Shown here one piece after another: positions 35,448 to 45,738 of a stretch of DNA of 64,000 bases (the first letter of the stretch is position 1; the number at the start of each line of letters is the position of its first letter). The stretch lies in NCBI GenBank assembly GCA_030704615.1, contig CM060732.1, forward strand, positions 4,900,001 through 4,964,000, read 5' to 3'. The notes below the pieces were generated by a model. That model ran no database searches. It worked only from the letters and a program-made list of their open reading frames with translations, and was not told where the DNA came from. Source of the DNA: Takakia lepidozioides. Lineage: Eukaryota > Streptophyta > Takakiopsida > Takakiales > Takakiaceae. Both the position numbers and the translations under genes were made by a program.

Positions 35448-36240
35448 TTAATCGATTGATGTAAATATCTTTTCTTGTTGCTCGTGTGGATTGCAACTTT
35501 GCATATGTGATCTGAACATACTTATGCACATGTGGACCAAATATGAGCTTGAACCAAGTTCCTTCAATGGGTCATTCAAGTGTTGAACGCAGCTACGTGT
35601 CGTAGAGACAAAAAACTGCATTTCGCCTACACATGATTTTCCATTCTGAAGCCATATGCTGAATGACAACATATGCAATGTGCGTGCAAAATTTGGGAGT
35701 AAACAAAAGTCATTTGGACCCAGAACCATATTTTGTTCTCTCATTTGCACTCCAAAGTTGAGTTATCTTCAATTTTATGCACTCTTTACAAAGAGTCTTG
35801 CAAAAGTGACCCTAGAAACACACATTTTTTTGTTCCATTTTTTTTTTGTCCAATTTTTTGCATGGATGTAGTGGTGCAAACCCCAATGTCACAGAACAAA
35901 ATAGAGCAAAAAATAAAATCATTACGCCCCTCAAAACCGCAATCCTATATTTTTCAAATGCAAATATTCATTTTAAATTCATTTGAATTCGATTTAATTC
36001 AAAATTGGTTCAAGGGTGAGTGCGTTTGGAGAGGCAAATGTTTTTTTTTTAAATAATTTTATTTATTTTTTATCTGCTGGATCTTTGCACAGGTGTTGCA
36101 CGCATATTTAAACACATGTGGGAAAAAATGAAGCTTGAGCCACATCCGTTTGATGGGTGCAATCGCACGAGAGGATTTTCTTTCACATTAATAAACAAAA
36201 ATTGGTTGATAGGGTGAACACGTCCTTGGGGGACAAATGA
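35448..36240. repeat. Isolated, strongly diverged copy of the 1-kb satellite
   Basis: ATTTGGGAGTAAACAAAAGTC and CATTTGGACCCAGAACCATA near 35,690, and GCACTCTTTACAAAGAGTC near 35,780, match the unique block of the satellite (ATTTGGGAGCAAACATAATTC...GGACCCAAAACCACAG). It lies outside element B. Confidence 0.65.
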
Positions 36241-36419
36241 TTTTGTTTGGGTTTGAAACTTTACATGCGTGACGCTGCGCACATACATGTAATTACTGAA
36301 TGACATGTTCGATGTATGCACACGTTGAAGGTTGTTGTTTGCATTTCGCTTATAATAAGTTGTATGGTTGCAAGGACACATTATGATATATGCCCGTATA
36401 TTCATTTGTTTGTATCAGG

Positions 36420-37855
36420 ACTTTGTCCCTCCCTTCCTGGTCCTTTCTCTTGGCACCCCATCCGAAACAACCCAAGTATATCAGGTGGGAGCCGTGGGCA
36501 AGACGCCGCCCCCACGGTACCGAACGATGATGACGATGACAGTGACAGTGACAGTGACAACAACAATGAGGATGAAATTAACCAGGAGGATGTGTAAGCC
36601 ATGGAAGATCTCTTAATGCATCATGTGGGCGCTGACGCATCCCATGGAGAGGAAACCCGGCCAATCGATGATCCTGAAATGGCCCCCTCAAATGACACGG
36701 AGAGGGAGGCGATAACTCCCTTGTACGAAGGGGCGAAAGTGAGTCGACTTTCAACAATCTTACTTTTGCTCAATCTTCAAATTCGATTTGGCATAAGTAA
36801 TGTTGGGATGTCTGCCATAATGCGAACTATTGCGGACTATATCCTTGCTCCACATTTGAAGCCCAAGATGCCACGGTCGCGGAAAGAGGCGCGCGAAGTC
36901 TTGGACTCGTGGGGATGGGCTATAAGATTTTTCATGCATGTCCATGTGATAAAACCCTATACTACGGAGAGGATTCGCATATCAACAGGTGCCCAAAGTG
37001 CAAGAAAGACTGATATTGGGATGATGTCCAAGGGAAAAAAGTACCACGCAAGGTATAAGCGTCATTTCCCCTCGCATGGAAATTATTTATTTTAATCTTC
37101 TCAATGCATGTAAAGTGTATTCCACAAAGTTTAGGGTCTTTTCCTAATGAGGGAGAGGGTGCATAAAGGGAAAGACATAAGGTGTTGTATTACGTGTGCT
37201 AATGGGATGATTACATGTGGGGGACGTGGGGTATTTCATACTAGAAAATGCATTACTTTTCGATGATCCCGCGATTGAAGGCACACTACCGAAGCCCCTC
37301 ATTGGCAACACTGATGAGATGGCATGGCTTGCATCGGAGCCCCCCGGGAAAGGTGTGCGGGCCACAAGATTCACGAGCATGGAGGCATACTGAAGAGATG
37401 TGGCCCTTTCTCTTGGAGGACCCACGACATGTCCGCCTCAGCTTCTCCTAGGATGGGGTCAACCCATACTCTGTCCAATCATGTAGTCATTCCACTTGGC
37501 CGGTGACCATGGTGAATTACAACATCCCTCCTTATCTTTCAATTAAAAAAAAATGCCATATTATGTTGGCTGCCATTGTACCAGGTGAGTGTTCCCATTT
37601 CATTCTTATTATTCATTTGGACTTTACATTAATCTTCTGATCTCTGGCGCAATTCGGATGCAAGATTGATGAGTGACATAATCATGGAGTAAGACGTGTA
37701 ATTCATTATGTAGTACATATTGGTGGAGCATTGAAACAATGATGTGAATGTCTCACAGGGAAAAAAAACAAGTGGCAAACATGGACACGTACTTGCGACC
37801 TCTAGTTGATGAACTTAAGGAGCTATGGAGGGGGGTCATGGCATTGGATGCTTCA
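36420..37855 (+). pseudogene. CACTA (En/Spm) transposase fragment, Tnp2 type
   Basis: Acidic D/S/N-rich leader near 36,520-36,590, then YEGAKVSRLSTILLLLNLQ near 36,728. After a one-base frame change comes FHACPCDKTLYYGED...INRCPKCKKD near 36,930-37,010, the zinc-binding start of Tnp2-type CACTA transposases. Later pieces match the same protein in order: HVRLSFS-stop-DGVNPYS, WPVTMVNYNIPPYLSIKK near 37,430-37,550 and, after an apparent intron, YLRPLVDELKELWRGVMALD at 37,785-37,846. The catalytic remainder is missing, because sequence switches to inverted PPR repeat DNA at about 37,856. Frame changes and a stop show it is dead. Transposase function is inferred from family. Confidence 0.75.
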
Positions 37856-40066
37856 CTCAAAGTCATAGTGTTGAACACTCCTTTTGCATCCTCGACGCAC
37901 CCACATTTTACAAATATGTCCACCAGGGTATTGTTCAGAATGACATCAGCTCTGAAGATGTCGCCATTTACAGAAGGGCAATAATGACATCAATTCCAGC
38001 TTTGATGATATCCCCATGCAGGGCTCGATGCACCCACATTTATATGTCCACCAGAACAGAAGACATTTGGTACAATTCCAGCTCTGAAGATGTCGCCATG
38101 GCCCTCTTTCCCCTCTTTCCAGAGCTGCCAGGGCAATGTTCAGAATAACATTTGGTACAATTCCAGCTCTGATGATATCCCCATGCACCTCTTTGCCCTT
38201 GTCCAGGGCTCGATGCACCCACATTTTGCATACATGTCCACCAGGGTATTGTTCAGAATGACATTTGGTACAATTCCAGCTCTGAAGATGTCGCCATGGC
38301 CCTCTTTCCCTCTTTCCAGAGCTGCCAGGGCAATGTTCAGAATGACAATTCCAGCTCTGATGATATCCACATGCACTTCTTTGCCCTTGTCCAAAGCTCG
38401 ATGCACCCACATTTTGCATACGTCCACCAGGGTATTGTTCGGAATGACATTTGGTACAATTCCAGCTCTGAAGATGTCGCCATGGCCCTCTTTCCCCTCT
38501 TTCCAGAGCTGCCAGGGCAATGTTCAGAATAACATTTGGTACAATTCCAGCTCTGATGATATCCCCATGCACCTCTTTGCCCTTGTCCAGGGCTCGATGC
38601 ACCCACATTTTGCATACATGTCCACCAGGGTATTGTTCAGAATGACATTTGGTACAATTCCAGCTTTGAAGATGTCGCCATGGCCCTCTTTCCCCTCTTT
38701 CCAGAGCTGCTAGGGCAATGTTCAGAATGACAATTCCAGCTCTGATGATATCCCCATGCACCTCTTTGCCCTTGTCCAGGGCTCGATGCACCCACATTTT
38801 GCATACATGTCCACCAGGGTATTGTTCAGAATGACATTTGGTACAATTCCAGCTCTCAAGATGTCGCCATGGCCCTCTTTCCCTCTTTCCAGAGCTGCCA
38901 GGGCAATGTTCAGAATGACAATTCCAGCTCTGATGATATCCACATGCACTTCTTTGCCCTTGTCCAGGGCTCGATGCACCCACATTTTGCATACGTCCAC
39001 CGGGGTATTGTTCAGAATGACATTTGGTACAATTCCAGCTCTGAAGATGTCGCCATGGCCCTCTTTCCCCTCTTTCCAGAGCTGCCAGGGCAATGTTCAG
39101 AATAACATTTGGTACAATTCCAGCTCTGATGATATCCCCATGCACCTCTGTGCCCTTGTCCAAAGCTCGATGCACCCACATTTTGCATACGTCCACCAGG
39201 GTATTGTTCAGAATGACATTTGGTACAATTCCAGCTCTGAAGATGTCGCCATGGCCCTCTTTCCCCTCTTTCCAGAGCTGCCAGGGCAATGTTCAGAATA
39301 ACATTTGGTACAATTCCAGCTCTGATGATATCCCCATGCACCTCTTTGCCCTTGTCCAGGGCTCGATGCACCCACATTTTGCATACATGTCCACCAGGGT
39401 ATTGTTCAGAATGACATTTGGTACAATTCCAGCTCTGAAGATGTCGCCATGGCCCTCTTTCCCCTCTTTCCAGAGCTGCCAGGGCAATGTTCAGAATGAC
39501 AATTCCAGCTCTGATGATATCCCCATGCACCTCTTTGCCCTTGTCCAGGGCTCGATGCACCCACATTCTATCCGCATGTCCACCAAAGTATTGTCAGAAT
39601 GACATTTGGTAGCTCTGAAGATGTGGCCATGGAACTCTTTCCCCTTTTCCAGAGCTGCCAGGGCAATGTTCAGAATGACATTTGGTACAATTCCAACTTT
39701 GATGCTATCCCTATGCACCTCTTTGCCCTTCTCCAGGGCTGCCAGGTTTGCACAAGCATTGAAAATGCTCACAAACATGATGTGGCCGGGCTTCACCCCT
39801 TCCCCCATCGTTTGATGATAGAGCACTAGAGCCTTCATCCCACGTCCTTGTTGTGCATACCCTGCAAGCATCGCGTTCCACGACACCACATCTTGTTTAG
39901 CCATAGTGTTGAAAACTCCCTTCACATCCTCGATGCACCCACATTTTGCATACATGTCCCCAAGGGTATTGTTCATAATGACATTTGGTACAATTCCAGC
40001 TCTGACAATGTCACCATGGACCTCTTTGCCCTTTTCCAGAGCTGCCAGGCTTTGCTGGAAGCCCAT
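37856..40066 (-). pseudogene. PLS-type PPR gene remnant expanded into about 190-bp tandem repeats
   Basis: The least changed part (40,066-39,700) reads like a plant organellar RNA-binding PPR protein: LEKGKEVHGDIVRAGIVPNV, NNTLGDMYAKCGCIEDVKGVF, MAKQDVVSWNAMLAGYAQQG and then the next L1 repeat. Downstream the KGKEVHGDI-RAGIVPNVILN module is repeated about ten times in units of 182-200 bp, with the S and P motifs mostly deleted. One frame stays open for 447 residues (39,289-37,946). Some units lack an 18-bp block (ATTTGGTACAATTCCAGC region), leaving the frame intact. No E/DYW domain is present. Such arrays cannot form normal alternating PPR solenoids. Open frames on the plus strand are shadows. 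Confidence 0.75.
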
Positions 40067-40309
40067 TTAATCACCTTTGTCTCTACATCTGCTGACTTGG
40101 CTTCAAATTGATGCAAGAAATGACTGCAGTGTTCCTAAAATCTCTTCTATTGTAAATGCACATGCTAGTCCCATCCTCACATTGTATACACATGAAATTG
40201 AGTGGCAACAAGTGAATAGAAATAGGTAAATGATTTATTTCATTTCTAGGAGTATTAGTATTCTCTATCCTTGCCTTGAGTGTTATCCAACGGGGGAGTG
40301 GTTGACCCT

Positions 40310-40493
40310 TCGCTTCATGTACAGATATCAGAAGAAGGACAAAGAGGTCCATGGTTGCATCGTCAAAGCTGGAATTGTGGCAGATGTCATTCTGAACAAT
40401 ACCCTTGTGGACATGTATGCCAAGTGTGGGTGTTTTGAGGATGCAAAGCAAGTGTTCGAGAAAGTGGTCTGTGAAATCCCCCATGGGTCATGA
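40310..40493 (+). pseudogene. Inverted PPR fragment
   Basis: KEVHGCIVKAGIVADVILNN, TLVDMYAKCGCFEDAKQVFE at 40,342-40,460, then a stop. Same PPR family as the minus-strand array but in opposite orientation, about 240 bases away. A single L-S repeat pair remains. Confidence 0.65.
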
Positions 40494-40810
40494 CACAAGG
40501 TCGAGGACAATGTGGTGAGGGCACCTTCTTCTTCAGCCTATTTCAGCCTATTTTGTCCTCTCATTAGGCTCGTCCCTGAATTTGCATGTTGAATTCTGTA
40601 TTTTAGCTCGTTGGGTGGATTTGCATGGGTACATGGTCAACTGGAAACAGCAGCGGCAGAAGCACAATTGATAGAACCAGGCACCACTAATGAAGGCACC
40701 TTCTTCAACACATTTTAGCCTGTTTCCCTGTTATCAGAGTCGTCCCTATTTTTCATGTTGAATTCTGCAAGTACGCTGGTTGAGTGAATCTAGTTTGGAG
40801 TGACTTTGAC
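40494..40810. repeat. Diverged two-copy repeat
   Basis: GGCACCTTCTTCTTCAGCC...TTGAATTCTGTATTTTAGCT near 40,520 recurs as GGCACCTTCTTCAACACATT...TTGAATTCTGCAAGTACGCT near 40,695. No gene seen. Confidence 0.45.
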
Positions 40811-40814
40811 ATGA

Positions 40815-40935
40815 TACTGCCAATGTGACAACAATAAAGTGTCCTTGAAAATAGGTAATAGATATGAGGAGAAGCTATGGAATGAATACTTTTCTGACCC
40901 CAGTCAATGGTGGGATAACCGAGGCAAAAAGGTGT
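40815..40935 (+). pseudogene. OSB-like PDF-motif fragment (left arm of an inverted repeat)
   Basis: The frame reads EEKLWNEYFSDPSQWWDNRG at 40,869-40,928, matching the W...P..WWDNR..K signature found in plant organellar single-stranded DNA-binding (OSB) proteins, where it contributes to DNA binding. Only this piece is present. An inverted copy lies at 41,222-41,340. Confidence 0.45.
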
Positions 40936-41221
40936 ATGCCCGTTGTAAGCAGACGCAAGTCAGCATAGGAACTAGTGTGATAAGTAGGTTGGGGTGTTTG
41001 CTGGAAGAGTTCTAGGCTGTCATTGTCAGCTGCTAGCAGCAAGGCAAGGATGTATGCATGATCTGTGCAGAGGCATGGATAGCTGAAGGAGCAGGGATAG
41101 AGTGTGGGTTGCCTAAGGCAAATACATTAGGCGATTAGGCGATTTGTTCTAGGGAACACCCAACTCAACTTATCAAACTATGCTGAATTACGTCTGCTAC
41201 TCTCTGAAATGTAACAAACAT

Positions 41222-41340
41222 TCACTTTTTTGCCTCGGTTGTCCTATCATTGACTGGGGTTAGAAAAGTATTCATTCCATAGCTTCTCCTCATTGTTTTT
41301 TGATACTTTCCTGTTGTCACATTGGCAATACACATCTGAC
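41222..41340 (-). repeat. Right arm of the OSB-like inverted repeat
   Basis: TTTTGCCTCGGTTGTCC...CATTGACTGGGGTTAGAAAA...CATTCCATAGCTTCTCCTC is the inverse of 40,815-40,935, with about 300 bases between the arms. On the minus strand it codes for EEKLWNEYFSNPSQ. Confidence 0.65.
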
Positions 41341-42076
41341 ATGATACCTGGTATTGGTTTTTGTAATACTATGGTTAATAACCGACTAATATTGGCAATT
41401 CCAATACTATGGTTGATAACTGGACCGGCTGGTATTGCCAAGGCAATACCCGGGTGTATACCCGTATCATGGGCAAAAACAAGGACTATACCATGGTATG
41501 AATAGGAAATTGGCTGTGCACAATATGTCAGGGGTCAGGGTAAGAGGTGCACATGTCAGGGAGGGTATGTCGAGCCCCAAGGGCCCTCCACTATGTATGC
41601 TTCATTTCTTAGCACATGTAGGGCGGGCCCGCCCCTATTCTTTATTTTTTTTAGCACATGTAGGGTGTCTTATATGGTTGCAATCAGTCTTCTTTTAACT
41701 AAGCTTGCTTCAATTTGGATACAATAATCTGCAACGTTGTTATTATGTAATGCAATTTTGCAACATAATAATTAATTTATTTGTGAAATCAACTGAAATC
41801 TTCTAAATTCAATGCATATTAATGATTTAGTGGTTATTTTTATTTTTATTTTTAATTACTTATACCCGGGTTGATAACCAGCTGGTATTAGATTGGAATA
41901 CCCATCCTATTGATACCCGTCCGCAAATCGAAATCATACTACTATTGAGAACCGGCGGGTATTAACATTAAGGGAATCTTTCAATACTATGGAACCGGCT
42001 GGTATTGCAAAAAAAAATAAAAAATCATTACCCGGACCCGGCTGGTATTAGAAAAAGTAATACCGGCCCAACACTG
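41341..42076. mobile_element. hAT-type MITE relic, right end defined
   Basis: Many GGTATT/AATACC and CCGG words form imperfect palindromes. Reading inwards from 42,076 the terminus is CAGTGTTGGGCCGGTATTAC, closely matching the MITE at 232-559 and the neighbour at 42,085. GTTCACAC follows immediately. I cannot find the left end, so the start given is only where the repeat words begin. Confidence 0.5.
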
Positions 42077-42084
42077 GTTCACAC

Positions 42085-42814
42085 CAGTGTTGGACCGGTA
42101 TATAGGTCTTGGGCGGGTATCAACTAGGGTAAGGGTAATGGTATGAAGGATCATACCAGGCGGGTACCTACAAGGGCAAAACCCAGCAATACCCTGGTGG
42201 GGTAGGATATATGGACTTCTAAACCCTAGTGCAAAACAGACTAGTCGGGTCTTCTTCCTCGCGCTACCATTCCAATACCATGCATGCGTCGGTTGAGGGA
42301 CAAGATGCAGGGGTAGGGTTTAGGGTAGTTTTCATTAGGGATACAAACTACATAGAGCATTTTCAAGAGGGCACTTCAATGAGATTTGAGGCAGATTTGA
42401 CAAGATGCAATGTTAGTGTCTGCTCTTCAAGAATGGTAGAGAAGAGTTAGGGGCCATTTGGGATATTTTTCAATATTGAAATGGGCCATTTGAATAGTTG
42501 AAATCTTAATGTGATTTAAAAGGCCTCAGTCCCTTTTTTACTTCTATTTTTATTTTTATTTTTATCGCTAGAAAGAACTGCACTAGTGTAGCTGGTACCA
42601 GACCCTGGCACATACCAGGCTGGTATGACTTTTAGAATTTTGTTTAATACCATACCAGTCAGATTTTCACTTTGATACCATACCATATACCATACCAGGC
42701 TATTAAATTTACACATCATTTGATACCAGTACCATACTGGTTTCAATAATTCAACTGTACCCCAATACCATTACCCTAGTGGTATCAAAAAACCATGATA
42801 CCAATCCAACACTG
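42085..42814. mobile_element. 730-bp hAT-type MITE with 8-bp target duplication
   Basis: Termini CAGTGTTGGACCGGTAT (left) and, read inwards, CAGTGTTGGATTGGTAT (right) are flanked by direct repeats GTTCACAC at 42,077-42,084 and 42,815-42,822. This is the hAT signature. The interior has a 73-residue open frame without recognisable domain; I regard it as non-autonomous. Confidence 0.8.
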
Positions 42815-42822
42815 GTTCACAC

Positions 42823-43359
42823 CTTGTACACCAAATGAACACAAGAAGAATACCCCCCTCTTTCCTTGTTCGGGAAAGCTTTTATTCAAATTCAGATCCA
42901 AGTCACGGACACGCGTCAAGGTGCAAGAGGCTATATGCCACATCATCATGTCAAGGGATAAGCGCTGCAAAGTATTTATGTATAAGTAACGGTATACTAG
43001 AGTAGATATGACAGAGTAGCTTGCAACAACTCTCTAAAATATGGGCCATCACACCATTACACGAAGGAAGATAAACTTGTTATCTGTTATTTTTAGGATG
43101 CCAGCTAGTGCCAAGTTTTTGTTTCTCGACAAGACAGAAGGCCACGTCGACAAGTTCTGGCTAAACCCTAATATATTTTAGCCAAAAAATCACATTATTT
43201 TTAGCCAAATAACTATATTGTTAATAGTTGAATTATTGAAGGGGAAGAAGAGTTAAATCTCAAAGGGTGCCATATGGCCTCAACAGTCAACCATAACCAA
43301 GAAGAAAAACCCTAACATATTTTTTACATTTATTCTAATGATCTTAAATTGGAAAATAA
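42823..43359. other. Spacer without recognisable gene
   Basis: AT-rich. CAACCATAACCAAGAAGAAA...CCCTAACATATTTTTTACA near 43,287 is echoed near 43,444 (CAACCATGATGAAGAAGATA), a local repeat. Confidence 0.4.
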
Positions 43360-43509
43360 AATTTAAAAAAAATCTATTTACGTTCATTGTAGGGATCCCT
43401 TATAGCGTTCTAAGCCGCTCTAAGGATTTCATAGAGAGGGAAAACAAATCGGTCAACCATGATGAAGAAGATAAACTTAACATATTTTTTTCATTTATTC
43501 TAACGATCC
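43360..43509. repeat. Inverted copy of the GCTCTAAGG array flank
   Basis: Reverse complement reads ATGAAATCCTTAGAGCGGC, TATAAGGGATCCCTACAATG and GAACGTAAATAG, matching units at 6,655-7,256. It abuts the terminus at 43,518 through CTTAATAT (43,510-43,517). Confidence 0.75.
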
Positions 43510-44445
43510 CTTAATATCCTAGTTATCATTCCTGACGTGACGTGGCGCTGACATGTCGGCCGTCACGTCACGTCGAATCCGGACGTTTACCCATGTAATT
43601 TTTTTTACATTTGACTTTTACGATTTACTTCTACCATTTGTAATGACATGGCAACCACGGTGTAAAACAGACGTGGCCAATTATTAATATTTATTAATTA
43701 TTTTTAAAAATGTGTCCGCCTATACTGGCGGTCGCATATAATTTATTATTTTTAAAATAAAAGTGACCGCCCATATTGGCGGTCGCTTGTAATTTAATAT
43801 TTTGTTAAATTAAGCGACCGCCTATATTGGCGGTCGCCGGTAATTTATTTATTTTTAAATGAAGCGACCGCCCATATTGGCGGACGCTTGTATTGTATTA
43901 TATTTTAAATAAAATATATTGGCGGTCGGTTGAAGTTTATTATGTTTTAAATGAAGCGACCGCCCAGATTGGCAGTCGTTCGCACTTTATTATATTATTA
44001 TTATTATATCTTTGATATATTCTGTAAAAATATAGCGATCGCCATGTGGCAGTCGCAATATATATATTTTAAATTTAGTGACCGCCATTTGGCGGCCGTC
44101 GCTTTTTTTGTTAATAAAGAATACAACGACCGCCATTTGGAGGCGGTTGCTCGATTTGATTTTGATTCTTAAATTAAGCGACTGCCGTTTGGCGGTCGCT
44201 TACTTAATATTTTTTTTTAAATGAAGCGACAGCCATTTAGCGGCAGTCGCTTATTTATATTTTGAATCTTGAATTAAGCGACAGCCAGTAGGCGGTCGCT
44301 TATTTAATATTTTTTTAAAAAAAACAGCGACCGCCATGTGGCGGTCGCTCTTCTTGTTTTTATAAATATGTCGACTGCCATGCGGCGGTCGCGTGTTTTT
44401 TTTTTCTTAGAAATCCAGGGACCCGCCGTGTGGCGATTTGTTTTT
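43510..44445 (-). mobile_element. Inverted hAT terminus and GCGACCGCC array, element A family
   Basis: CTTAATAT (43,510-43,517) is the exact reverse complement of ATATTAAG that borders element A at 7257. The terminus CCTAGTTATCATTCCTGACG follows at 43,518, then CGTGACGTGG and CACGTCACGTCG clusters, then about twelve inverted pairs GCGACCGCC...GGCGGTCGC (43,710-44,400). Array subfamily and terminus match element A, not element B. The element continues to higher coordinates from here. Confidence 0.65.
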
Positions 44446-44690
44446 AATTTTTTAATCATGAAGCGGCGTCTGGCCAGCCACGTGACGAGGTACCACGGGT
44501 CAGGAAAAACGAAACAAATGGGATGGGGGGAGGTGGTTTTGAACCCTTGACCTCTCCCATGTGGATGCGCGTGGCGAGGTGCGACTGGCCAGTCGCGCCG
44601 CGCTGACACGTGGTGAGGCACCACTTGCCTGTCACGCCTTTTCAAGCATAATGCCATTTTGGGGGGGGGGGAGAAGGGCTGGTGGGCGCC

Positions 44691-44700
44691 TATATAAACC
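44691..44700 (+). promoter_or_regulatory. TATA box downstream of the element A-type array
   Basis: CTATATAAACC follows the array by about 300 bases and is preceded by CACGTG-type words (44,480 and 44,610). The first ATG after it (44,758) is immediately followed by a stop codon, so no intact gene is attached. Confidence 0.45.
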
Positions 44701-45004
44701 ATTCCCCCCTCCTTTTCTGATCACTTTTGCCCTTCTCGTGGTACGGTTCATTGGCATCATGTAGTCCTTTCGGACTTCGTTCGAGGACCAATTTACGGGA
44801 GGTTGTTGGTATTCAATGCTACAAAGGTTGTACGACAACAACAAGGAGAGTCACATTAGCCCATGTAGTACTTCGGTTCATGGGCAAGCCATTCAATTGG
44901 ACTGAGCCGAAATACGTATATAGGACGGAGTAGACCATAGTCTCGTAGATATGAGATTTGTGGTGGTACAATGGTTCTTTTATGAAGACATAACTCAATT
45001 TTGA
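44701..45004. other. Spacer after orphan promoter
   Basis: No convincing coding sequence. Possibly the decayed start of a transposon-borne gene. Confidence 0.3.
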
Positions 45005-45560
45005 TTGTGCATGTAATAAATAAAGTCACATTGTAAATACTACATTGCATATGTTCGACCCTGACATCTGTCATCGCAACATAAATGGTTTGTGTATTGG
45101 CTCACTATTTATATTTGTAATGTTCCAAGGTTTCGGAAGGGTTATGAGAAAACGATATATTAGTTCCGTATGAGTTAGACAACAAACGTCTCACATCTCA
45201 TTCAACTGTGCGACACTACCATGAGAGGCATGGATCAGAAAGTAATAGGTGCACATGCGACCTCCGAACGTTTGATACTAGGTCCAGCGAATGGTTTACT
45301 TGAACGTCCGGAGGTCGCATGTACACCTATTACTTTTTGATCCATGTCACTCATGGTAGTGTCGACATTTGAATGAGATATGGAACGTTTGTTGTCTAAC
45401 TCCTATGGAGCCAATATATCATTTTCTCAGTACCTTGTCAAAAACATTGAAACATTCGAAGTTACAAACAGTGCCACAAGACACGGCCGGTTTTGTTGAA
45501 ATGACATCTGTGAGGTTCGAGCGTATGCAATTTATTATTTACAACAAAACTTTATTTACT
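45005..45560. repeat. Large imperfect foldback with coding-like arms
   Basis: The strongest pairing is TAATAGGTGCACATGCGACCTCC at 45,246-45,268 with GGAGGTCGCATGTACACCTATTA at 45,310-45,332, and AACAAACGTCTCACATCTCATTC with its inverse near 45,372-45,396. The loop is about 30 bases. Weaker pairing continues outwards to about 45,005 and 45,560. Both arms encode a similar peptide read outwards (MTDVRVEHMQCSIYNVTLF on minus, MTSVRFERMQFIIYNKTLF on plus), so the foldback came from an inverted duplication of coding DNA. That sequence was then inserted into or formed the 5' flank of the gene at 45.7 kb. Confidence 0.75.
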
Positions 45561-45738
45561 CGGGGGACCGGTATTGCTGCTGGAGCGCAACTGATGGTGC
45601 GAGTTCTCTATTGATTACAGCTGTCACAACCAATGTCAACAATCATATTTACGGTAAGGTGTTTCATGCTATTGTTGTTCCTCTAGCTGAATTATGTAGT
45701 ACTCTTTTTGAATTCTGTGAACTGCTACGTAACAATGC

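Noticed and set aside
38090-39602. Plus-strand open frames of up to 207 residues over the PPR array
   Set aside because: They are antisense shadows of the PPR-coding repeat; only the minus strand yields PPR motifs.
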